Shown: positions 12,116-23,211 of the stretch, in pieces
Numbering within the stretch: the first letter of the stretch is position 1
Layout: every line of letters starts with the position of its first letter
Assembly: GCF_030704535.1 (NCBI RefSeq)
Contig: NC_081807.1
Coordinates: 9,388,001 to 9,452,000 of the forward strand
Source: Vitis vinifera
Lineage: Eukaryota > Streptophyta > Magnoliopsida > Vitales > Vitaceae
Direction: 5' to 3'
Length of the DNA: 64,000 nucleotides
Notes under the pieces: generated by a model
Database searches by the model: none
Seen by the model: only the letters and a program-made list of their open reading frames with translations
Told to the model about the DNA's origin: nothing
Position numbers and translations under genes: made by a program

Positions 12116-14147
12116 GGGAAAATCATATAACCATACACCAACTACAAAAAATATGAGATTTTGGAACTTTACTTTTTCCTTTTTAATTTTGGTGTAAAAT
12201 GGGAAAAAATATTATCTATTCATGCACTTCAAATAGTGTTTTCAAATTTATTCCACAATTACCCTTAAAAGTAAAGGACAAAGTACACACCAATTTAATA
12301 CTACCTATCGATAAGTAATGTTATTTATTTTTATTATTTCTCTCTCACATCAATATATCTCCATTACCACTTGTCACGTTCTTTTTTTTTTTCCTCTCTT
12401 GCCATCATAATCCATTACCACTTATTATAGTTTTAATTATTATTTTTCTCTTTTTCCTTTATATTCTTTTTAATATGCTAGTGTATTTTCACATAAAACT
12501 TCTTTAATTTTAATTTATTTTTACTCTCTAATTTCTCTATATTTATTGATTTTAATTATTTTTTTGACATATTAAACTTAAAATGATAATATATATAATA
12601 AATAATTAATATAAAAAATTAAATAAAAACAAAATATATAATGGAAAAAAATGAAAATATTATCCCACAAATAATAATGATTTTAAATATTAATTATAAT
12701 AATACATTTCATAAATTAAGGTTTAAATTTAAAAATTCAATTTTATTATTTAGAAGTTTATGATATAAGATTTTTTATATTAATACTAAACAAAAGATTT
12801 ATTTATTTTGTAAATTCTATCACATGCAAAAGTAAAAATATCATTGTAATATTATTTTATTATTTACATTATTTTTCTTTTAATTTTCATTTTAAATGTA
12901 TCATATCAAAATCACAATAAGTGATGGTGTTTTTTTTTATCATTTTTCTTATGATTTTAAATTGATTGTGGATCTAACTTTTTTTTGTTAAAATCTTTAA
13001 TTTTTAATTAAAATAAAATATAAAAGAAAATATATTTTTCATTAAAAAAAATTGTATTTAACCTTTTATATTAATTTCATAAAAAATATGTACATCCTTA
13101 AAAAAAAAAAAGGTAAATTAATGTTTAAGAGAATCGGAAACACTATCATACTTATCATGGTGTATATATATATTCCTTTGGGACCCTCGATAAGTAATTG
13201 GAGGTCTTTGTCCACCCCAAAAAGAACTTTGGGATCCCAAGTATATCCATTCTTAAAGGAACCAAGACCCCTATTTTCATTTTCATAGTTCATATATTCC
13301 TTTAGGGACCCTTGAGAAGGAATTAGAGGTTATTCCCCACCCTAAAACGGACAATATTGGAACCCAAGGTACATCCTAAAGACAATTTCGTACATCATTT
13401 ACAAAATTTGGTACATATTTCATAAAATTTGGCACATCCTTAAAACAAACTTGTACATCCAATCCATGAGCTACCAGGGCCTCTATATTATTACCCGTGG
13501 TTTGTTTATTTCTTTATGGATCTTTAGGAAGTAATTAAAGGCCATTCCTTACTCCGAAACAAACTTTGGAACCCTAAGTACATCCTTAAGGAAATTTGGT
13601 ACATCATTAAGAAATTTTGGTACATCCAATCCTCGGGCTATCGAGACCCTTATCTATCTTCCCATGGTCCATATTATCCTTTGAGGACCCTTAGATAGTG
13701 ATTGAAGGTCATTCCCCACATCGAAACGAACCTTGGCACTATTAGTACATTCTTTACAAAATTTGGTACATTTTTAAAAATATTTGGTACATGCAATCCT
13801 TGAGTTATTGAAACCTCTATCTTATTACCCATGGTCCGTTTATTCCTTTAGGGATCTTTGGGAAGTGATTGGAGATCGTTCGCTACTCCGAAATGGACTT
13901 TAGAACCCGAGGTACATCATTGAGAAAATTTGATACATCCAATCCTTGAGCTAACGGGACACTTATCTCCATTTCCATAATTCATTTCTTCCTTTGGAGA
14001 CCCTCGGGTAGTTATTGAAGGTCGTTCCCCACCTCATAACGAACTTTGGCAACATTGGTATATCCTTTACAAAATTTAATACATCTTTTACAAAATTTGA
14101 TACATTCTTTACAAAATTTGGTACATCCTTCACAAAAATTTGGTTCA
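12116..14147 (+). repeat. Left inverted arm of the 7.4-kb element
   Basis: The outer 1 kb is AT-rich and has no internal repetition. The inner 1 kb (about 13,165-14,147) is a chain of about six diverged 130-210-bp units with the recurring words GGGACCCTTGG, GAGGTCGTTCCCCAC and TTTGGTACATCC. The arm is the reverse complement of 17,514-19,493. The fold point is near 14,147, where TTTGGTTCATTATGAAGGAT switches into the opposite orientation. Confidence 0.85.
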
Positions 14148-14880
14148 TTATGAAGGATGTACCAAATTTTGTGAAGGATGTACCAAAGGTTCCAAAGTGC
14201 GTTCCAAGATGGGGATCGACCCCCAATCACTTCCTTATGGGTTCCAAAATGAAATCATGTACCATCCATGTTCGGATGGGGGACCTAGAAACAATATGAT
14301 TAGATGTACCAAATTTAATGAAGGATGTACCAAAATTTGTAAAGGATGTACCAAAATTTGTAAAGGATGTACCAAGTGTTCCAAAGTGCATTCCGAGGTG
14401 AGGATCGGCCCCCATTACTTCCTTATGGGTTCCAAAATGAAATCATGGACCATCCATGTTCAGATGGGGGTCCCGAAAACAATAGGATAAGATGTACCAA
14501 ATTTAATGAAGAATGTACCACATTTTGTGAATGATGTACAAAGGGTTCCAAAGTGCGTTCCGAGGTGGGGATCGACCCCCGATCACTTTCTTATGGGTTC
14601 CAAAATGAAATCATGTATCATCTATGTTCAGATGGGGGACCCGGAAACAATAGGATCTGTACCAAATTTTATGAATGATGTACCAAATTTTGTGAAGAAT
14701 GTACCAAGCATTCCAAAGTGCATTCTGATGAGGGGATCGGCCCCCAATCACTTCCTTATGGGTTCCAAAATGAAATCATGGACCATCCATGTTTAGATGG
14801 AGGACCCAAAAAACAATAGGATCGGATGTACCAAATTTAATGAAGGATGCACCAAATTTTGTAAATGATGTACCAAATTT
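14148..14880 (-). repeat. Core repeat array, reverse orientation (about 4 units)
   Basis: About four units of roughly 175 bp, marked by CACTTCCTTATGGGTTCCAA at about 14,226, 14,409, 14,586 and 14,755. Each unit ends in two or three 24-bp sub-repeats of the form GATGTACCAAATTTTGTGAA. It is the same unit as the 15.4-17.5 kb array, inverted. Confidence 0.85.
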
Positions 14881-14887
14881 AGTCATC

Positions 14888-15290
14888 CTAAAGGCATGCC
14901 TCTGATAGAGAGTCATGCCTATCTTTTTCTTATTACACATAGCTTAACAAAAATAAGTTTTTCACCCACATTCATGCGTCTTCCATGAAGGTTGTGCTCT
15001 TAGGTTGACTAGTGCACATAACCTACTAATATAATGGTTTCAGCAATAGGCATGCCTCTAAAATCAAGGGTGTGCCCCTAGTTTGCATACTGCATATAGC
15101 ATACCAAAATAATGTTATCATACCCATGAGCATGCCTATGCAACGAAGGGTGTACCCCTACTTTGCCTTCTACATGTAGCATAGTAATATAATGTCATTC
15201 ACACATAGGCATACCTTTGAAATGGAAGGTGCGACCCTAAATTGCCTTCTACACATAACATACCAAACTAATGTTATTGTATAAAAGAAA
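14888..15290. repeat. 79-bp tandem repeat, about five units, at the centre of the element
   Basis: Diverged units start near 14,891, 14,970, 15,049, 15,129 and 15,207, each with the pattern GGCATGCCTCT ... GGTGTGCCCCTA ... CATAGCATACCAA ... TAATGTTATT. This block is unrelated in sequence to the 175-bp units on both sides. The final 100 bases before the next array (15,290-15,400) are single-copy. Confidence 0.75.
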
Positions 15291-15399
15291 TTCCATTGAT
15301 TTTAAGGATACAGTGTAAATGTTCGAATGTCTTCTCATGGTGTTAATGGGTCAACCTCCCCTTTACTGACTTCTCACATAACACGAAGCCAATCCCCAC

Positions 15400-17513
15400 C
15401 TCAAGGATTTGGTACATCCTTCACAAAATTTGGTACATTCTTCATTAAATTTGGTACATCCGATCCTATTGCTTCCGAGACCCCCATCTGAACATGGATG
15501 GTCCATGATTTCATTTAGAAATCCATAAGGAAGTAATTGGGGGCCGATTCCCACCTCGGAATGCAGTTTGGAACCCTTGGTACATCCTTCACAAAATTTG
15601 GTACATCATTCATTAAATTTGGTACATCCGATCATATGCTTCCAAGTCCCCCATCTGAACATAGATGGTCCATGATTTTATTTTGGAACCCATAAGGAAG
15701 TGATTGGGGGTTGATTCCCTCAAATGCAGTTTGGAACCCCTGGTACATCCTTCACAAAATTTGGTATATCCTTAACAAAATTTGGTAAATCCTTCATTAA
15801 ATTTGGTACATCCGATCCTATTACTTTCGTGTCCCCCATCTGAACATGGATGGTCCATGATTTCACTTTGGAACCCATAAGGAAGTGATTGGGAATCAAT
15901 CCCTACCTCGGAATGCACTTTGGAATGCTTGGAACATCCTTCACAAAATTTGGTACATCCTTCATTAAATTTGGTACATTCGATCATATTGCTTCCAAGT
16001 CCTCCATCTGAACATAGATGGTCCATGATTTCATTTTGGAACCTATAAGGAAGTGATTAGGGGCCGATCCCCACCTCAGAACATAGTTTGGAACCCTTTG
16101 TACATCCTTCACAAAATTTGGTACATCATTCATTAAATTTGGTACATTTGATTCTATTACTTCCAGGTCCCCCATCTGAACATGGATGGTCCATGATTTC
16201 ATTTTTGAACACATAAGGAAGTGATTGGGGGTCAATCCACACCTTGGAAAGCACTTTGGAATGCTTGGTACATTATTCACAAAATTTGGTACATTCTTCA
16301 CAAAATTTGGTACATTCTTCATTAAATTTGGTACATTTGATCTTATTGCTTTTGGGACCCCCATATGAATATGGATGGTCCATGATTTCATTTTGGAACC
16401 CATTAGGAAGTGATTGGGGGTCGATCCCCACCTTGGAACGCACTTTGGAACCCTTCGTACATCATTTACAAAATTTGGTACATCCTTCATTAAATTTGGT
16501 ACATTCAATTGTTTCCAAGACCCTCATCTGAATATGGATGGTCCATGATTTCATTTAGCAACCCATAAGGAAGTGATTGGGGGTCGATCCCCACCTTAAA
16601 ACGCACTTTGGAACCCTTAGTACATCTTTCACAAAATTTGGCACATTATTCACAAAATTTGGCACATCATTCACAAAATTTGGTACATCCTTCATTAAAT
16701 TTGGTACATCTGATCCTATTGTTTTCGGGACCCCCATCTGAACATGGATGGTCTATGATTTCATTTAGCAACCCATAAGGAAGTGATTAGGGGTCGATCC
16801 CCATCTCGGAACGTAGTTTGGAACCCTTGGTACATCCTTCACAAAATTTGGTACATCCTTCATTAAATTTGGTACATCTAATCCTATTGCTTCCGAGACC
16901 CCCATCTGAACATGGATGGTCCATGATTTCATTTAGAAATTAATAAGGAAGGGATTGGGGGCCGATTCCCACATCGGAACGTAGTTTGGAACCCTTAGTA
17001 CATCCTTTACAAAATTTAGTACATCCTTCATTAAATTTGGTACATCTGATCCTATTGCTTCTGGGTCTCCCATTTGAACATGGATGGTCCATGATTTCAT
17101 TTTGGAACCCATAAGAAAGTGATTGGGGGTCGATCTCCACCTTCTTGGAACACACTTTAGAACCCTTGGTACATCCCTCACAAAATTTGGTACATCCTTC
17201 ATTAAATTTGGTACATCCAATCCTATTGTTTTCGGGACCCCCATCTGAACATAGATGGTCCATGATTTCATTTTGGAACCCATAAGGAAGTGACTGGGGG
17301 TCGATCCCTACCTTGGAACGCACTTTGGAACCCTTGGTACATCCTTCACAAAATTTGGTACATCTTTCATTAAATTTGGTACATTTGATCCTATTGTTTC
17401 CAGGTCCCCCATCTTAACATGGATGGTATATGATTTCATTTTGGAATCCATAAGGAAGTGATTGGGAGCTGATCCCCACCTTGGAACGCACTTTGGAACC
17501 CTTGGTACATCCT
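15400..17513 (+). repeat. Core repeat array, forward orientation (about 12 units)
   Basis: About twelve units of 166-208 bp. Markers of the form AAGGAAGTGATTGGGGG fall near 15,528, 15,694, 15,880, 16,048, 16,217, 16,404, 16,569, 16,778, 16,947, 17,113, 17,286 and 17,453. Length variation comes mainly from two, three or four copies of a 24-bp sub-repeat (TTTGGTACATCCTTCACAAAA) inside each unit. Each unit also carries GACCCCCATCTGAACATGGA and GGTCCATGATTTCATTTT. Confidence 0.9.
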
Positions 17514-19493
17514 TCATAATGTACTAAATTTTGTGAACAATGTTCCAAATTTTGTAAAGGATGTACCAATGTTGCCAAAGTCCGTTATGAGGTGAGGGAC
17601 GACCTTCAATAACTTACCGAGGGTCTCCAAAGGAAGAAATGGACCATGGAAATGGAGATAAGTGTCCCGTTAGCTTAAGAATTGGATGTATCAAATTTTC
17701 TCAATGATGTACCTAGGGTTCCAAAGTCTATTTCGAAGTATGGAACGATCTCCAATTACTTCCCAAAGATCCTTAAAGGAATAAATGGACCATAGGTAAT
17801 AAGATAAAGGTTTCGATAGTGCAAGGATTATATGTATCAAATATTTTTAAGGATGTACCAAATTTGTTGAATGATGTACCAAATTTTATGAAGGATGTAC
17901 CAAATTTTGTAAATGATGTATCAAATTTTGTAAAGGATGTGCCAAGAGTGCCTAAGTTTGTTTCGAGGTTGAAAATGGCCTTCAATCACCACCTGAGGGT
18001 CCTCAAAGGATAATATGGACCATGAGAAGATAGATAAGGGTCCCGATAGCCCAAGGATTGGATGTACCAAAATTTCTTAACAATGTACCAAATTTCCTTA
18101 AGGATGTACCTATGGTTCTAAAGTTCGTTTCGAAGTAGGGAACGACCTCTAATTACTTCCTAAAGATCCCTAAAGAAATAAACAAACCATGGGTAATAAT
18201 ATAGAGGTCCCGGTAGCTCATGTATTGGATGTACTAAATTGTTTTAAGGATGTGCCAAATTTTATGAAATAAATACCAAATTTAAATGATGTACCAAATT
18301 GTCTTTAAGATGTACCTTGGGTTCCAATGTCCATTTCAAGGTGGGAAACAACCTCCAATCCTTCTTGAGGGTCCCCAAAGGAATATATGAACCATGAGAA
18401 TTGAGATAAGGGTCTTGGTTCCTCTAAGAATGGATATACTTAGGGTTCCAAAGTTCCTTTTGGGGTGGGTGAGGACTTCTAACTTCTTATTGAGGGTCCT
18501 AAAGGAATATATACACCATAATAAGTATGATAGTCTTTCCGGTTCCCCTAAGTATGAATTTACCTTCTTTTTTTTAAGGATGTACCTATTTTTTTATTAA
18601 ATTAATATAAAAGGTTACATACATTTTTTTATGAAAAATATATTTTCTTATATATTTTATTTTAATTAAAAATTAAAGATTTTAACAAAAAAAAAGAAAA
18701 AGAAGTTAGATCCACATTCAAGTTAAAATCATAAGAAAATTGATAAAAGCACCATCACTTATTGTGATTTTGATATGATAAATTTAAAATCAAAATTAAA
18801 AGAAAAATAATGTAAATAATAAAATAGTATTATAAAGATATTTTTCTTTTTACATGTGATATAATTTACAAAATAAATAAATCTTTTGTTTAGTATTAAT
18901 ATAAAAAATCTTATATCATAAACTTCTAAATAATAAAATAGAATTTTTAAATTTAAACCTTAATTTATAAAATGTATATTATAATTAATATTTAAAATCA
19001 TAGAATATATTATTTGTGGGATAATATTTTCATTTTTGTCCATTATATATTTTGTTTTTATATTAAATATTTATTATATATTATCATTTTAAGTTTAATA
19101 TGTCAAAAAAATAATTAAAATCAATAAATATGGAGAAATTAGAGAGTAAAAAAAATTAAAATTAAAGAAGTTTTATGAGAAAATGCACGAGCATATTAAA
19201 AAGAATATAAAGGAAAAAAAGAAAAATAATAATAAAAACTATAATAGGTGACAATGGATTATGGTAGCAGGAAAAAAAAAAAAAATGGAAACATGGCAAG
19301 TGGTAAGGGAGATATATCGATATGTACTTTGTCCTTTACTTTTGAGGGTAATTGTGGAATAAATTTAAAAGCACTATTGAAGTGCATGAATAGACAATAT
19401 TTTTTCTCATTTAAAACTAAAATTAAAAACGAAAAGGTAAAGTTTAAAAATCTCATATTTTTTATATTTGGTGTATGGTTACATGATTTACCC
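17514..19493 (-). repeat. Right inverted arm of the 7.4-kb element
   Basis: Reverse complement of the left arm at 12,116-14,147, alignable from the fold near 17,514 through the AT-rich outer part to the terminal TTTACCC at 19,493. Small indels make it about 50 bp shorter than its partner. Confidence 0.85.
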
Positions 19494-19844
19494 AAAAATT
19501 TATTTATTTTAAATAAAAAAAATTATATTCACTAAAAATAGAAATAAAATCAAAATATTTATTTCCATCCGTATAGTAGCATCTCCTAAATAGTTTAACA
19601 AACTAGGAGAGACAAAAAAGTGAAGGTTGTTTTGAGTGAACTACGTTGGGCTATTGGACAAGGGCTACAAAGTGGGCCGCATTCGGACCACCCACTTCGG
19701 GGGCTGAACAAGGCGGAATGGGTCGGGCGACCCGATGACCATATCCGTTTCCAAATCTCTTAAACCCTAAACCAAAACCTCTCTTCAACTGATTCTGAAT
19801 TTCCGTTTCGGTGGATCTTTCATTATTCCAGAGGAACTACATGT
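19494..19844 (+). promoter_or_regulatory. Promoter/5' UTR of the PPR gene with site II and telo-box motifs
   Basis: Upstream of the PPR start there are two site II-type words, TGGGCT at 19647-19652 and TGGGCC at 19673-19678. A telo-box, AAACCCTAA, lies at 19762-19770. This pairing (TCP-binding site II plus telo-box) is well known from plant promoters of ribosomal and organelle-biogenesis genes, which fits a PPR protein. No clear TATA box is seen close by. Confidence 0.6.
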
Positions 19845-22800
19845 ATGTTCAGGTACGGTTTCTGTTTCTACCGTTCTTCAATTTCGTAATGAATCTACTT
19901 GATTCTCTGCTAGGATTACTTCTGTTGCTCTGTTTGGTTGCCAAGAAAATGTAGGAAAAGAAAAGAATTCCGAAATTTTGATATTACATCTCTCGCCATT
20001 CGGGACGCAATATTCAGTTTTACATTTTCTGCTTTGTTTTTTTTTCCCAATGACTTCTCAGTAACCAACCGAAAGGTTTTAAATTTTTGAACAATTTTCT
20101 GATTGTGTAAACCTGTTGAAGAGAAAATCTTGGAAAATGAAAAGAAAATATGGAGACTTGTTTATAATATGGTGCAATGTAAAAACTTTGAACTTTGCAT
20201 TGTGTTTTTGTTTCAAAACATGAAAAATACATCTAATAAAGTAAACTAGTTGAGTGGTTTTTTGGATCCTCTGGTTTCAAATAATGAAAAAAGCAATATT
20301 CAAAACTTCAATTTATTTTGTTTTCCTGCATTTGATCAGAAACGATTTGGGGTGTAAAATTTGATAGCTTAATGTTGTGTTTTTCTTCCTTGAATGTATT
20401 CATTTTTAAGCATAACTACTGATTTTGGCATTTTGTGCTCAAGTGCTTGTTAAAGTGAGTGAGATTGTTCAGGCTTTTGCACTTCATTGCTGATACAAGC
20501 TTTCATTTTGATATCCAGATTGGCGCCAACCTGCAAAGGTAGGAACATTTCAAAATTTCTGCCACTGCTTAGAAGACATTACCAATTATTTTCAGCAGCC
20601 ACAAGTTCTCCGCATTTCTCATCATATGGCCTTGAAAACCAGAATGAAGAGATTGATTTCAATAGTTTATTTGATTCATGCACCAAAACCCTCCTTGCAA
20701 AGCGCCTTCATGCCCTTCTTGTGGTGTCAGGAAAAATCCAAAGCAATTTTATCTCAATTCGTCTCGTCAATCTTTATGCTAGCCTTGGTGATGTATCCTT
20801 GTCCCGTGGCACCTTTGATCAGATCCAACGCAAGGATGTCTATACCTGGAACTCGATGATATCTGCTTATGTTCGCAATGGCCATTTCCGTGAAGCTATA
20901 GATTGTTTCTATCAGCTGTTATTGGTGACCAAGTTTCAAGCTGATTTCTACACTTTTCCTCCAGTTTTGAAAGCTTGTCAAACTCTAGTCGATGGGAGGA
21001 AGATACACTGCTGGGTTTTCAAACTGGGTTTTCAATGGGATGTATTTGTGGCTGCTTCCTTGATCCATATGTATTCTCGGTTTGGTTTTGTAGGTATTGC
21101 CCGAAGCCTGTTTGATGATATGCCATTTCGAGATATGGGTTCTTGGAATGCAATGATTTCTGGGCTTATTCAAAATGGAAATGCTGCACAGGCATTGGAT
21201 GTCTTGGATGAAATGAGATTGGAGGGAATAAACATGGATTCAGTTACAGTTGCAAGCATTCTTCCTGTCTGTGCACAGTTGGGGGATATTTCAACCGCAA
21301 CACTAATCCATTTGTATGTCATAAAACATGGTTTAGAGTTTGAATTATTTGTGTCTAATGCCTTGATTAACATGTATGCTAAATTTGGTAACTTGGGGGA
21401 TGCACAGAAAGTTTTTCAACAAATGTTTTTAAGGGATGTGGTGTCGTGGAACTCAATAATTGCTGCCTATGAGCAGAATGATGATCCAGTTACTGCACGT
21501 GGGTTCTTTTTCAAGATGCAGCTAAATGGACTTGAGCCTGATTTATTAACACTAGTGAGTTTAGCTTCTATTGCTGCTCAGTCTAGGGATTATAAAAATA
21601 GCAGGTCTGTTCATGGATTCATCATGAGAAGGGGTTGGCTTATGGAAGCTGTTGTCATTGGAAATGCAGTTATGGACATGTATGCAAAGTTGGGTGTTAT
21701 AGATTCTGCACATAAAGTTTTCAACCTAATCCCAGTTAAAGATGTGGTTTCATGGAACACTTTGATCTCAGGTTATACTCAGAATGGTCTTGCAAGTGAG
21801 GCAATTGAAGTATATAGAATGATGGAGGAGTGCAGGGAGATTAAACTTAATCAAGGGACTTGGGTAAGCATTCTAGCAGCTTATGCCCATGTTGGGGCCT
21901 TGCAACAAGGGATGAGAATTCATGGGCACTTAATTAAGACCAATCTCCACTTGGATGTTTTTGTGGGTACCTGCCTCATTGACTTGTATGGAAAATGTGG
22001 TAGATTAGTGGATGCAATGTGCTTATTCTATCAAGTGCCCCGGGAGAGTTCTGTCCCTTGGAATGCCATAATATCCTGTCATGGAATCCATGGACATGGT
22101 GAGAAAGCTCTAAAGCTATTTAGAGAAATGCAAGATGAGGGGGTTAAGCCTGATCATGTGACATTTATATCATTATTGTCAGCTTGTAGCCATTCCGGTT
22201 TAGTTGATGAGGGTAAATGGTTCTTTCATCTGATGCAGGAGTATGGGATTAAACCTAGTTTGAAGCACTATGGGTGCATGGTAGACTTGCTGGGTCGAGC
22301 TGGTTTTCTGGAAATGGCATATGATTTTATAAAAGATATGCCTTTACACCCTGATGCTTCCATCTGGGGTGCCCTTCTTGGTGCTTGTAGGATACATGGA
22401 AATATTGAGTTGGGCAAATTTGCTTCAGATCGTTTATTTGAAGTTGATTCAGAAAATGTTGGATATTATGTTCTGTTGTCAAATATTTATGCTAATGTTG
22501 GGAAATGGGAGGGAGTGGATAAAGTGAGATCTCTGGCTAGAGAGAGGGGATTGAAGAAAACTCCTGGGTGGAGCTCAATTGAAGTGAACCGCAGGGTTGA
22601 TATCTTTTACACCGGGAACCAATCCCATCCTAAATGTAAGGAGATATACGCGGAGTTGCGAATTTTGACTGCCAAAATGAAGAGTCTTGGTTATATTCCA
22701 GACTATAGCTTTGTGTTGCAGGATGTTGAGGAGGATGAAAAGGAGCATATCCTCACTAGTCATAGCGAGAGATTAGCTATTGCATTTGGAATCATTAGCA

Positions 22801-22970
22801 CCCCTCCTAAAAGTGCTATTCGGATCTTCAAGAACTTGCGGGTTTGTGGGGATTGCCACAATGCAACCAAATTCATTTCAAGGATTACCGAGAGGGAGAT
22901 TGTGGTGAGGGATTCAAAACGCTTCCATCACTTTAAGAATGGAATATGTTCTTGCGGAGACTACTGGTAA
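19845..22970 (+). CDS. DYW-type pentatricopeptide repeat protein, EMB2758/At4g33990-like
   Basis: Organelle RNA-binding protein of the PLS-DYW class; such proteins specify C-to-U editing sites in plastid or mitochondrial transcripts. The single long frame (20,463-22,970) has no ATG until deep in the repeats. Splicing the 8-nt coding exon ATGTTCAG (19845-19852, donor GTACGG) to an acceptor at 20517-20518 (ATATCCAG) gives an in-frame start, MFRLAPTCKGR, and 819 residues. I recall the Arabidopsis protein beginning MFRL and being about 823 long. The N-terminus is basic and hydrophobic, consistent with an organelle transit peptide. About 15 PLS repeats (DVYTWNSMISAY, DVVSWNTLISGY) are followed by E/E+ motifs (KTPGWSSIEV) and the DYW deaminase: HSERLAIAFG, then CGDCHNATKF, ending CSCGDYW. 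It appears intact. A second ATG at 19841 overlaps the start (see findings). Confidence 0.9.
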
Positions 22971-23211
22971 CATGGATTTTTGATAATCAATTGAGAAGAC
23001 CTCTTGTTTGGATTGAAGTTGTTGTCACTACATTGCTCAAACCTCACCTGATAGCTACACAGCCTTCAGCGTTAATGCAGGCCTTAGATAATGACAGTAA
23101 GTTGAGGTTTGTTCGTTGTTAATGCTAGCTTAGTGATTAATGAGGGCCATCGCACAAGATAAGGTATAAATGACTGGCTTCACATTTTCAAGGATTATTA
23201 AGTTTGATATC
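22971..23211. other. 3' flank of the PPR gene
   Basis: About 240 bases between the PPR stop codon and the 5'-truncated AAA-ATPase remnant; presumably the PPR 3' UTR. No clear polyadenylation signal or other element was identified. Confidence 0.4.

Larger units (their letters stand above)
12116..19493. mobile_element. 7.4-kb element with ~2-kb terminal inverted arms and a nested repeat core
   Basis: The left end reads GGGAAAATCATATAACCATA and the right end is its near-perfect complement (TATGGTTACATGATTTACCC). The flanks are 9-bp AAAATTTTA (12107-12115) and AAAAATTTA (19494-19502), one mismatch apart. G-starting ends with a 9-bp duplication fit the Mutator superfamily. The arms pair along their whole length: 12.12-13.1 kb with 18.6-19.49 kb, and 13.16-14.14 kb with 17.52-18.5 kb. 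The core is built from about 175-bp repeats in opposite orientations around a 79-bp tandem repeat block. No transposase or other credible gene is present, so it is non-autonomous. ORFs inside it are by-products of the repeat. Confidence 0.85.

Noticed and set aside
15400..17513. CRISPR-like look of regularly spaced 24-bp repeats
   Set aside because: The spacers are themselves repeats, the organism is a plant, and no cas-like genes exist.
13963..18013. Many ORFs of 60-174 codons on both strands in the foldback core
   Set aside because: All are translations of the same DNA repeat in various frames, with no independent coding signal or start context; they are not annotated as genes.
20487..20518. 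Continuous ORF extension upstream of 20,519 as the PPR N-terminus
   Set aside because: The upstream open part has no ATG (the nominal start is TTG) and contains a good splice acceptor; the micro-exon model explains the start better.
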